Shown here: one piece after another, positions 8,824-16,697 of the stretch | How the letters are laid out: every line of letters begins with the position of its first letter | Position numbering within the stretch: the first letter of the stretch is position 1 | Assembly (NCBI GenBank): GCA_031378845.1 | Contig: JANNES010000018.1 | Span: 124,001-188,000, forward strand | Origin: JAJNPS01 sp031378845 | GTDB taxonomy: Bacteria; Pseudomonadota; Alphaproteobacteria; Rhodobacterales; Rhodobacteraceae | Direction: 5' to 3' | DNA length: 64,000 bases | Program-made: the position numbers and the translations under genes | The notes under the pieces: generated by a model | What the model was told of the DNA's origin: nothing | Database searches by the model: none | Seen by the model: only the letters and a program-made list of their open reading frames with translations

Positions 8824-9257
8824 ATATCGGCGAGGCATCCATGGCATCCGGCGTTTCGGCAAAAATGATCCGCTATTATGAGGAAACCGGCCTCATTCCG
8901 CAGATCAAGCGGTCCAGTTCCGGCTACCGCGTTTACAGCGACCGCGATGTGCAGATGCTGCGGTTTGTGCGGCGCGCACGGGATCTGGGCTTTCCCGTTG
9001 AAGAGATCGGCGGTCTTTTGGCGCTCTGGCGCGACAAGTCGCGGCACAGTTCGGACGTCAAGCAACTTGCAACCGAGCGGATCGCAGAACTGCAGCGCAA
9101 GATCCGCGCGCTGGAGGAAATGGCATCGACGTTGCAAACGCTGGCGAACAGTTGCTCTGGCGATAGCCGTCCGGAATGCCCCATCCTCGCGGATCTGGAA
9201 AAGGACGAACGGCTCGCAAAGCCGCGTCATCGGCCAGAGCCGACCGCAGCAAGATAA
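8820..9257 (+). CDS. cueR: Cu(I)-responsive MerR-family regulator CueR/HmrR
   Basis: A 145-residue MerR protein: winged helix at the N terminus (NIGEASMASGVSAKMIRYYEE), coiled dimerisation helix and the metal-binding loop SCSGDSRPECPIL. The two cysteines are at 112 and 120, the same CX7C spacing and numbering as the Cu(I) ligands of CueR. The start overlaps the copA stop (ATGA), so pump and sensor are co-translated and autoregulated from the dyad promoter upstream of copA. It should activate transcription on binding Cu(I), and probably also Ag(I) or Au(I). Confidence 0.93.
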   Translation: MNIGEASMASGVSAKMIRYYEETGLIPQIKRSSSGYRVYSDRDVQMLRFVRRARDLGFPVEEIGGLLALWRDKSRHSSDVKQLATERIAELQRKIRALEEMASTLQTLANSCSGDSRPECPILADLEKDERLAKPRHRPEPTAAR

Positions 9258-9443
9258 GGCGTGTCGATACACCGCGCGCACGACGCAGAATGAAGCGGGC
9301 CATCACCTCAAAGAAATGGAATATATGTTCCGTTCGTCGCCAAGGCGCGCTATTTGCACATGGCAAGGTCCGGGCGCCAACATCGCCGCCTTGGCAGATG
9401 TCGAAACGATCGCAACCGGGACCCGCCCGGAGCAAGGAGCAAT

Positions 9444-10448
9444 ATGACAATCAGATTTGGTCTTTTGGGGGCAGGGCGTATCGGCAAAGTCCATGCCAAG
9501 GCCATTACCGGCGACGCGCATGCAAAGCTGGTCGCCGTGGCGGACGCCATGGCCCCGGCGGCAAAAGCCATATCCGACCAATATGGCTGCGAGATCCGCA
9601 GCATCGAGGCGATCCTTGCCGCGAAGGATGTCGACGCGGTGGTGATCTGCACGCCGACCGATACGCATGCCGACCTGATCGAGGCCTTTGCCAAGGCGGG
9701 CAAGGCGATTTTCTGCGAAAAGCCCATCGACCTCAGCCTTGCGCGGGTCAAGGCGTGTCTCAAGGTCGTGCGCGACACCAAGGCCGTGCTGATGGTCGGC
9801 TTCAACCGCCGGTTCGACCCCCATTTCATGGCCGTGCGGGCGGAAATTGAAAAGGGCACCCTTGGCGTGGTCGAGATGGTGACGATCACCAGCCGCGACC
9901 CCGGCGCGCCGCCCATCGACTATATCACGCGATCCGGCGGGATTTTCCGCGACATGACGATCCATGATTTCGACATGGCGCGGTTCTTGCTGGGCGAAGA
10001 GGTCACCGAAGTCAGTGCCATGGCGTCGGTCCTTGTCGACCCCGCCATCGGCAAGGCGGGCGACAGCGATTCTGTGCAAGTGTTGCTGCGAACCGCCACG
10101 GGCAAGATGGCCGTCATCTCGAACTCGCGCCGGGCGACCTATGGCTATGACCAGCGGATCGAGGTGCATGGCTCCAAGGGTGCTGCGGTGGCCGAAAACC
10201 AGCGTCCCGTCTCGATCGAGGTTGCGACCAGTGCAGGCTATACCCGCCCGCCCCTGCATGATTTCTTCATGACCCGCTATACCGAGGCCTATGCCGCTGA
10301 AATCGCAGCCTTCATCGGTGCGATGCAGGGCAAGGGCGCGGCTGAGCCGTCGGGCGAGGACGGGCTGATGGCACTGGCTTTGGCCGAGGCCGCGCTAAGA
10401 TCCGTGGCGGAAAAGCGCATCGTCTTGTTGTCCGAAGTGACGGGCTGA
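9444..10448 (+). CDS. iolG: Inositol 2-dehydrogenase-like Gfo/Idh/MocA oxidoreductase
   Basis: 334 residues beginning MTIRFGLLGAGRIGKVHAKA, a Rossmann NAD(P)-binding motif. The family lysine motif CEKPIDLS and DMTIHDFDMARFL (catalytic Asp/His region) follow. The start is fixed by AGGAG seven bases before the ATG. The best match in memory is IolG, which oxidises myo-inositol to 2-keto-myo-inositol. The gene stands alone here, without other iol genes, so the substrate could be another cyclitol or sugar. It is convergent with the sulfotransferase at 10712. Confidence 0.75.
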   Translation: MTIRFGLLGAGRIGKVHAKAITGDAHAKLVAVADAMAPAAKAISDQYGCEIRSIEAILAAKDVDAVVICTPTDTHADLIEAFAKAGKAIFCEKPIDLSLARVKACLKVVRDTKAVLMVGFNRRFDPHFMAVRAEIEKGTLGVVEMVTITSRDPGAPPIDYITRSGGIFRDMTIHDFDMARFLLGEEVTEVSAMASVLVDPAIGKAGDSDSVQVLLRTATGKMAVISNSRRATYGYDQRIEVHGSKGAAVAENQRPVSIEVATSAGYTRPPLHDFFMTRYTEAYAAEIAAFIGAMQGKGAAEPSGEDGLMALALAEAALRSVAEKRIVLLSEVTG

Positions 10449-10711
10449 GCCATTCTTGCGGCCCATCAGGCACCATCTGCGTGACGGGCCGGGCTCTTTG
10501 GCCCGATGCTCTGAGGGTGGTGGGCAAACCATGCTCCGGCATGTAAATCCTGCACGCTTTTCAGTGATTTCAGCGCCTTAGTTGACATCCGTTGTCTGGA
10601 CACTTCGGCAACGACTTGGCGACCTTGCAACCTGTTTTCCGACCTGATCAAAAGGCGGGCCAGTCCAGCGTTAGGTAGGTCGGACCGCTTGGTGGGGCTG
10701 TCCCGCAAGTG

Positions 10712-11473
10712 TCAGATTGTCCAGCCCAGCTCGCGCCCGCGCGTCACGTAAGCTTCGGCGTTGATGTTGTGGTACAACTGCTCGGCCCGGTCCGACCAGA
10801 GCGCGGTACGGTCGATCTTAAGCCCGGTGGCCTTGGTCTTGGTCTCGGCATTCCTCGTCTCTTCCAAGGCCTCTGTTGCCCGGTCGGGCAAGATCCCCAG
10901 ACGACCAGCAAGATCGATGGCAACTTGCGGAGTTTTCAGGAGGTCGTCGAAGTTCAGCATGTGGAACTGGTTGGTCTGGAACTGGCCGCACAGCGGTTCG
11001 CTACGCAGCACAGTGATGGCCAGCATCTGCGCGAAAACAGCCATGTGCCCCTCGCCCTTTCGCTCCAGATAGGCGCAGAACGCGTCGCGATCATCTGGGA
11101 TCTGCGCGCGCTCGATCCACTTGATGTCTTCGCGGCGAAAACGGAAATCGACGAATTGTGACATCAGCGTCTGGCGCGGGTGACGATACGCACAGATCAT
11201 GAAAAACTGGGGAAACAGCCACGCCATCAGCGGCATCGGGAAGTGACCGAACGCCAGTTCGCCGTCGGTCATATTGCGAAGGGTCGCCATGAAGGACTGC
11301 TGCTCCATCGCGCGTGAGGGAAAGCGGGCATTGGTCTCCATGTCCAGCTTGGCGGTGTTGAGCACGCTCGTCTGGCTGACGTGAAAGCCGGTGTTGTGAA
11401 ATCCCAGACGCGCGACGAAGTCGGCAAGAAAATAGGTTCCGGCCTTGGGGATCGTGTAGATGTAAATTTTCAT
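10712..11473 (-). CDS. Sulfotransferase-like protein (first of two)
   Basis: 253 residues beginning MKIYIYTIPKAGTYFLADFV. PKAGT (9-13) is the 5'-phosphosulfate-binding loop of PAPS-dependent sulfotransferases, and CAYRHPRQTLMSQFV fits the 3'-phosphate-binding segment. The ATG at 11473 starts directly at the first beta strand, as usual. It is the last gene of the minus-strand arm of the capsule locus, 73 bases after a second, different sulfotransferase. A role in sulfating the exported glycan or its lipid is inferred from position; the acceptor is unknown. Confidence 0.75.
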   Translation of the reverse strand: MKIYIYTIPKAGTYFLADFVARLGFHNTGFHVSQTSVLNTAKLDMETNARFPSRAMEQQSFMATLRNMTDGELAFGHFPMPLMAWLFPQFFMICAYRHPRQTLMSQFVDFRFRREDIKWIERAQIPDDRDAFCAYLERKGEGHMAVFAQMLAITVLRSEPLCGQFQTNQFHMLNFDDLLKTPQVAIDLAGRLGILPDRATEALEETRNAETKTKATGLKIDRTALWSDRAEQLYHNINAEAYVTRGRELGWTI

Positions 11474-11546
11474 GGGGTCAGGCCTGCTCTTTCTATTTAG
11501 GGGCCTTAGCGAGACTGTCGGGATTTGCGCTTCCACGGCTTGGCCT

Positions 11547-12482
11547 TTAGGCCATCTCATACTTGGCACGCCATGCCGCGATCCGGTCTGGATACCGCTC
11601 CTCCAGACGATCATAGACGTGCTTAAGTTCCAGATAGAGCGTCCGCTGCAGATCCGGTGCGGCTTCGAAAACCGTGCCCTTGTTGACCTCTTTCTGAAGC
11701 AGGGCATCCTCCAGCGTGACCGAAGTCGCCCCGATAAACTTGCAGACGTCAGTCAAAAGCCCGGCTGGATCACTCTGAATGTCATCGAAAAAGAAAACGC
11801 CCACCTTTTCGGTTCCGAACACGCGTTCGTATTTCTCGATATGGACCATGGAATTTGACAGGAATCGTTGGACGGGGGCCAATGTTTCTTGCTGCATCAC
11901 GTCGTCGTTCAGGGCCTCACCTCTTGCCCGAAGTGCCATGCGACAACCTGACAGAAGGCGACTTACCGGATCGCGCAGCATGTAGATGATCCGCGCATCC
12001 GGTGCGATGTTGTGGATCTGGCGCAATCGGGGCGGGGGCAGCAGGCAGTATTGTGGCGACAGCTCGCCGACGACAGGCTGGTCAAGCTGACCAAACACCC
12101 GGTAATAAGCGGGCAAGCCCCCATAAAGGAGCCGCACTTCGATTGCGAGCCGCTCCATAAAGCGCTCGGTCCTGGGAGCGCCGCGCGGGTTTTCCAACAA
12201 TTCCTTGAGTGCTCGAAAATGAAGATAGTCGACCTGCGTGTTATCGTCGAAAAACCGCAGCTCTTTGGTCGCCGCGACACCAACTTCGGGATGGGCCATC
12301 AAGCAATTCCAGAGCCAGGTCGTTCCAGCCTTTTCGGTGCCGATGCAGATGAAATCGGGGTGCCGTTCCTTGCCAAAGACCTCAACCGGATTCGGCCCTT
12401 TGAATTTCGGGGACCACCGCGGCAGCGCATTGCTTGCGGAAAACCAGGGTTCTGTCTTGGGCGGCGGCGGCGTTGACGTCAT
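11547..12482 (-). CDS. PAPS-dependent sulfotransferase (heparan-type fold, second of two)
   Basis: 311 residues. FICIGTEKAGTTWLWNCL contains the PAPS loop (Lys51-Ala-Gly-Thr-Thr), and IIYMLRDPVSRLLSGCRMAL contains the 3'-phosphate-binding Arg and Ser. KELRFFDD and VVGELSPQYCL resemble the family of carbohydrate sulfotransferases (NDST/HS3ST-like). It lies between the other sulfotransferase and the capsule export genes on the same strand, 30 bases after the export lipoprotein gene. This suggests sulfation of the capsular glycan, which is inferred and not proven by sequence. Confidence 0.85.
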   Translation of the reverse strand: MTSTPPPPKTEPWFSASNALPRWSPKFKGPNPVEVFGKERHPDFICIGTEKAGTTWLWNCLMAHPEVGVAATKELRFFDDNTQVDYLHFRALKELLENPRGAPRTERFMERLAIEVRLLYGGLPAYYRVFGQLDQPVVGELSPQYCLLPPPRLRQIHNIAPDARIIYMLRDPVSRLLSGCRMALRARGEALNDDVMQQETLAPVQRFLSNSMVHIEKYERVFGTEKVGVFFFDDIQSDPAGLLTDVCKFIGATSVTLEDALLQKEVNKGTVFEAAPDLQRTLYLELKHVYDRLEERYPDRIAAWRAKYEMA

Positions 12483-12512
12483 ACCTTGTCCTTTTGTGAA
12501 GGAGCCCGGGGA

Positions 12513-13703
12513 CTAGTTCACGATATTGTCTGCCTGCTGTACTCTTCCTGCTGCCAAGCCGAACAATGAAAGGGCCTTCGTCAAGGACACGGCGCCGGCA
12601 TTTGCGACATAGACAATGTCTGCGTCGCGCAGTTGCACGGACTGGGCGACGAAAAACGCTTCGGGTTGTGAGAAATCGACCCAATAGACGGTCGGCACCC
12701 CGCGTCTTTGCAAAGCCCACCAAGACTTGGTCGTCAAACCATGGCTTAGCAGAACCTGGGCTGTTTCGCGCCGAAAAAGGAACACGCCTTTGGGGTCGGC
12801 GCGGCCGTCCAGCAGGCCGCTCGATTGGCCGATGGCCTCGAAAAGGGTGAGCTTTGGCTCGTTGAATGGCACGTCCTGCGGTCGGTTGACCGATCCCATG
12901 ATCGTGTAGCTGCTTTGGCGTCGCACCAGCGTGATCAGATCGCCCGCACGCAGCGCCACATTCTGTCCGGGCTCGTTCAGCACCCGCAGCAACGAGGCCG
13001 TCGACGTACTGCCGCCACGGGTCAGGGAAATGTAGGTTTCTTGGGCCGGGAATTTTGACCCCCCAACCTGAACCAACGCTTCTGCGAGCCGATCGCCGCG
13101 CGGACTGAGCTGGACGCTGGCAGGCCGAACGGCTTCGCCTATCACCGTCACAGTGTTGTTGGCGTCACGCGTCACCGAGACTTTTGCCTGGGGTTCGATC
13201 GCCTTGCCCTGAAGCAACGACACGATTTCGACTTCGATTTCTTCCGGTGCGAGGCCAAGCGCGTTGATCCGGCCAGCATATGGCAAGGTGATGAAGCCGC
13301 CTGGGTTGATGACCATATCTGGAAAAGTGACCTTGCCGTCTTGCGTGCTGAACAGGCCCCCTTGTCCTGCCTCAAAGATCGTCACAGTGATCTGGTCACC
13401 AATTCCAAGCCTTGAATCGCTCGTCACCAGCGGTGCCTGCAGCAATGCGTTGGAAAACCCGTCCAGCGGCCGTGCCGCCAGCCGCTCGGCGATCTGGGGC
13501 GTAAGCACGACAAGCTCGTAGCCTTCGTCGCCATCAAGCTCGGTCAGATCGCGCGTTGAAGGTCCCTGTTCGGGAAGGCTGCACGACACCGCAAGACATA
13601 GTGCAAACATGGCGGCAAGTCGACCTTGACCGGACCCGGCGTTTGGTCTGGCCTTTTGCAGCGAAGCACCTTTGCCCGTTTCAAACAATTCAGCGCCCAT
13701 CAC
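12513..13703 (-). CDS. Outer-membrane polysaccharide export lipoprotein (Wza/KpsD/BexD family)
   Basis: 396 residues. An N-terminal hydrophobic stretch ends in LAVSC, a lipobox. A Poly_export domain follows (LGIGDQITVTIFEAGQGG and FITLPYAGRINALGLAPEEIE). Two SLBB-like repeats come next (VTVIGEAVRPASVQLSP, then TIMGSVNRPQDVPFNEPKLT), and the C-terminal part includes WVDFSQPEAFFVAQSVQLRDADIVYV. It would form the outer-membrane channel for the capsule. The start region is long for a signal peptide (lipobox Cys at about 41), so an internal start near MFALCLAVSC is conceivable. It overlaps the kpsE gene by four bases. Confidence 0.88.
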   Translation of the reverse strand: MMGAELFETGKGASLQKARPNAGSGQGRLAAMFALCLAVSCSLPEQGPSTRDLTELDGDEGYELVVLTPQIAERLAARPLDGFSNALLQAPLVTSDSRLGIGDQITVTIFEAGQGGLFSTQDGKVTFPDMVINPGGFITLPYAGRINALGLAPEEIEVEIVSLLQGKAIEPQAKVSVTRDANNTVTVIGEAVRPASVQLSPRGDRLAEALVQVGGSKFPAQETYISLTRGGSTSTASLLRVLNEPGQNVALRAGDLITLVRRQSSYTIMGSVNRPQDVPFNEPKLTLFEAIGQSSGLLDGRADPKGVFLFRRETAQVLLSHGLTTKSWWALQRRGVPTVYWVDFSQPEAFFVAQSVQLRDADIVYVANAGAVSLTKALSLFGLAAGRVQQADNIVN

Positions 13704-14995
13704 GAACTGTGTTCACGGATCACATAAACCAACATCACACCCATCCCCCAAAGCATCACGGCAAAGCCACCGAAGATCAGGGTATTGAGTACGCGGTCGG
13801 GGTAAAGCGATTTTTCTGGCAACGATGGCTGAACGAAGGCCGCAAGATAGCGTTGGGCGCGACCTGCCTCGATGCGGGCGGCCTCGCGGGATGCGAGGGC
13901 GGTGAAGTAGGCCTGCTGCAGAAATTCAAGATCGACGGCCAGGTCTTCATAGGTCCCCACGCGGTCACTGAGGCTGGTTACGTTGTTTTCGGGAATGGTG
14001 GCCTGAACACCGGCGGCATCCCCTGATCCGAGCCGCGCGCGCTGAACGTCAAGCTGCTCTTCCATGGCCTCTATCTGACCGCGCAAGATACGCACGCTTG
14101 GCGCATCGTCGTTCAGAAAGCCGGTCAGAGACGTCAGCCGCGCCCGCGCCGAAGCAAGTTCGGTCTCCAGCACGCCCAACAGCTGCATCTGGCTTCCTGC
14201 CGACGCGGCGGGGTCGACATCCTGCTGGGTGTCGCGAAACGCCGCGAGCGCCCGTCGGTGACCGTCCAGCACCGTTTCGACCCGCGCGACTTCTTCTTCG
14301 GCGCTGCGCATCGTGTCTTGCCGGATCTTTTCGGAGATCTTGTTCACCAGCTCGTCGCAAATTTCGAGAATTGCAGCTGTTACGGTTTGTGCCCCTTCGG
14401 GCGTGAACGCCTGCACTTCCAGTGTCAGGATCTGTGATGACGTGTCATAGTAGACCGACATCATCCGCGACATGTACTTCACCAAATCCTCTTTGGTGGT
14501 CGTGGAATCAAGACGCATCAGCGGGTCGGCAAGCGGCGTATCGTATAGAGCCCGCAGATCGATCTTTTCCTCCAGCCGGTCGATCAGATCGCGGCTTTCG
14601 ATGAAGTCGACGACGATATAGCTGTCCGTTGCGGTGGAGCTTGTTGCAGAGACGCTGGCGACAATGCCTAGAAAATCGGACGGGGCCGCAGCGCCCGGCG
14701 AGCGGATCGCAAACTTGGCTTCGACGGCATATCGATCCGCGGCAACGGCGAAATAGTAGTAGCCGACTCCCGACAGCGGCAGCAGAACCAACAAGACAAA
14801 GCTGATGAGCGTCAGCCGCCTGCGACGGCGCTGCGCCAGATGCGAGCGCTTGTGCACTTCATCCGCGTTAAGGACATGCACCTTTGGACCGGGGTCAGCC
14901 TGCTCGCTCTTGTGTGGCCGGGAGGATGTTTTTTCTGACAATGTCAAACCTGGTTGGTCCGTAGCCGTTACCCTACAGCGCCGGATTGCGTGCAA
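13700..14995 (-). CDS. kpsE: Capsule export inner-membrane/periplasmic adaptor, KpsE/BexC/CtrB family
   Basis: 431 residues with a cytoplasmic basic N terminus. A membrane helix near residues 62-82 (LTLISFVLLVLLPLSGVGYY) is followed by a Wzz-like domain (AVEAKFAIRSPGA), a long coiled-coil middle (EEEVARVETVLDGHRRALAAFRD onward) and a second membrane helix close to the C terminus. This is the polysaccharide co-polymerase/PCP-3 layout of ABC-dependent capsule systems. The start is a TTG at 14995; an in-frame TTG at 14941 is an alternative and neither has a strong ribosome site. It bridges KpsMT and the outer-membrane lipoprotein. Confidence 0.87.
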   Translation of the reverse strand: MHAIRRCRVTATDQPGLTLSEKTSSRPHKSEQADPGPKVHVLNADEVHKRSHLAQRRRRRLTLISFVLLVLLPLSGVGYYYFAVAADRYAVEAKFAIRSPGAAAPSDFLGIVASVSATSSTATDSYIVVDFIESRDLIDRLEEKIDLRALYDTPLADPLMRLDSTTTKEDLVKYMSRMMSVYYDTSSQILTLEVQAFTPEGAQTVTAAILEICDELVNKISEKIRQDTMRSAEEEVARVETVLDGHRRALAAFRDTQQDVDPAASAGSQMQLLGVLETELASARARLTSLTGFLNDDAPSVRILRGQIEAMEEQLDVQRARLGSGDAAGVQATIPENNVTSLSDRVGTYEDLAVDLEFLQQAYFTALASREAARIEAGRAQRYLAAFVQPSLPEKSLYPDRVLNTLIFGGFAVMLWGMGVMLVYVIREHSS

Positions 14996-15023
14996 GCAAG
15001 GTCATCGGTGGCCTCTGGTGTCT

Positions 15024-15674
15024 TTAGGCATTCAATTGGCGGTAGCGATCGATCGCTCTTTCAAGATCCTCATAGTATTCAAGGCGACCATCTGTGACGA
15101 CGAGACCGGTGTCGCAGTATTCGCGCAAGGCGGGCATCGAATGCGAAACCATGAGGATGCGCGATCTTGGCATCCGCTCCTTGAATGCGGCTTTGGACTT
15201 TTCCTGAAACCGCGCGTCGCCGACCGACATGACCTCGTCCACCAGAAAGACTTCGAAATCAATCGCCATGCTCATTCCAAAAGCAAGGCGGGCGGCCATG
15301 CCTGAGGAATAGGTCTTGAGCGGTTCGTAGAAGAATGGCCCGAGTTCTGCAAACGCCTCAACGCTTTCGATCATTTTCTCGGTGTTTTGACCATAGATGC
15401 GCGCGACGAAACGAACATTCTCGATGCCGCTCAGTTCTTGATGAAAGCTGCCACGAAAGCCCAGCGGCCATGATAACTTCTTGTGTCGGCGGATGACCCC
15501 GGAATCCGGCTTTTCAATTCCGGACATGAGTCGAAGCAGGGTCGATTTCCCGGCTCCGTTACGCCCGAGAATGGCGATGTTGCGCCAAGGCAAAGTCATT
15601 GTGGCGCCGTTCAGGATGACCCTGCGCCCGGTGCGGAACTTATAAGTCTTTGAGACATCGAGAAGATCGATCAT
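15024..15674 (-). CDS. kpsT: Capsule ABC transporter ATP-binding protein KpsT
   Basis: 216 residues beginning MIDLLDVSKTYKFRTGRRVI. Walker A GRNGAGKST is at 37-45, the signature is TYSSGMAARLAFGMS and Walker B is FEVFLVDEVMSVGD, with a switch histidine in MVSHSMP. The short length without a C-terminal carbohydrate-binding domain is typical of KpsT rather than of Wzt. The start overlaps the kpsM stop (ATGA at 15671-15674). Together with KpsM it moves the lipid-linked polymer across the inner membrane. Confidence 0.95.
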   Translation of the reverse strand: MIDLLDVSKTYKFRTGRRVILNGATMTLPWRNIAILGRNGAGKSTLLRLMSGIEKPDSGVIRRHKKLSWPLGFRGSFHQELSGIENVRFVARIYGQNTEKMIESVEAFAELGPFFYEPLKTYSSGMAARLAFGMSMAIDFEVFLVDEVMSVGDARFQEKSKAAFKERMPRSRILMVSHSMPALREYCDTGLVVTDGRLEYYEDLERAIDRYRQLNA

Positions 15675-16432
15675 TGCTGCTTGAAACGTGTCAGCCATTC
15701 GCCCACCAAACCCAGGAAGTTCAAGACCACAACCCAGCCGAGCAGATAGAACAAATCGATATCCTGATCGGCGTATTCGGGATAATAACCTGCCCTGAAT
15801 CCCTCTATGCCATGCACCAGAGGGTTCCAGACCAGAATTTCCCTGTAGAGCGTCGGAACGCTTGCCAACGGAAAAAACACGCATGACACAAAGAAGGCCG
15901 GGCCCATGATCACGAGGTAGACGTTGGAAATCGACGGCATGAATCGCCGCAGCACCGCCAGCGAAAGCCCCGCGCCGAACGCCAGCGAAATCAGCAAGGC
16001 GGCCGCGACAGACATCTGTGGGATACTCTTGGGTGGCGGTGCTTCCAGGGCGAATATCTGAAAGCAAAGCACCAGAAAGATCACGAGCAAATGGGTCGAG
16101 CTGTCGAGCACCGACCGCGCAACGGCAGTGTCGATCGGCTTGACCATCGGATAGTTAAAGAGCGGTCGGTTTTGATCAAAAGACATGCTCACATAGGTCG
16201 AAGTGTTTCTAAACAATTGAAATGACAAGACTCCCGTCGCGAAAAAAAGGGCGAAGTCGCGTCCGCTACCGCGGGAGCCGACTTGGGTAAACAAAAATGT
16301 GAGGACTGAGGTCAAAAGGACCGGCTCGATGATCGCCCATGAATATCCTATGCGTGCCCGACCATGGCGCACCCTTGCCTCGCGCAGGACCAGCGCAAAG
16401 ACCACGCGAAGAAATTGCGCGACACCTCGCAT
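15671..16432 (-). CDS. kpsM: Capsule ABC transporter permease KpsM (ABC-2 type)
   Basis: 253 residues with about six membrane segments. VFALVLREARVRHGRARIGYSWAI is the amphipathic gate-helix region, and the C-terminal VWNPLVHGIEGFRAGYYPEY is strongly conserved in KpsM/CtrC/BexB. It is the first gene of the minus-strand export operon, transcribed divergently from the large rkpA-like gene; the operator-like dyad at 16606-16619 lies between them. Confidence 0.94.
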   Translation of the reverse strand: MRGVAQFLRVVFALVLREARVRHGRARIGYSWAIIEPVLLTSVLTFLFTQVGSRGSGRDFALFFATGVLSFQLFRNTSTYVSMSFDQNRPLFNYPMVKPIDTAVARSVLDSSTHLLVIFLVLCFQIFALEAPPPKSIPQMSVAAALLISLAFGAGLSLAVLRRFMPSISNVYLVIMGPAFFVSCVFFPLASVPTLYREILVWNPLVHGIEGFRAGYYPEYADQDIDLFYLLGWVVVLNFLGLVGEWLTRFKQQ

Positions 16433-16605
16433 GCCATCACCTCCTGATGCGCGACAGCATCGTATTCCGCACCAAAGGTCAATTCATCATGTAGGGTCTG
16501 ACATCGCGAACTACCGCGATCAAACCAGCTTTGCGAGGGGCAGGGAAAGACGCCGATCTGTACGATTTTCTTCGCGATCCGGTCAAAATAAAGCCCGGCT
16601 CATTC

Positions 16606-16642
16606 CTTGTAGTTACAAGTGGAATCGGTAAGGGTCTATAAA
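16606..16642 (+). promoter_or_regulatory. Candidate promoter and operator-like dyad upstream of the rkpA-like gene
   Basis: In the 265-base divergent intergenic region a palindrome CTTGTA-GT-TACAAG (16606-16619) overlaps a possible -35 TTACAA (16613-16618). A possible -10 TATAAA (16637-16642) follows after 18 bases. The arrangement suits a repressor site over the promoter of the plus-strand capsule operon. This is inferred from sequence pattern only. Confidence 0.4.
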
Positions 16643-16697
16643 AAGTACGAGAAACGCGAAAACTGTGGGACAGTCCGGTCAGAGTGATGGTTTGAAA

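Noticed and set aside
10449..10711. Weak inverted repeats and a short minus-strand frame between iolG and the first sulfotransferase
   Set aside because: Arms are only 6-7 bases with loops up to 31 bases and no T-run; the frame lacks a start site and any recognisable family. No terminator or gene is claimed.
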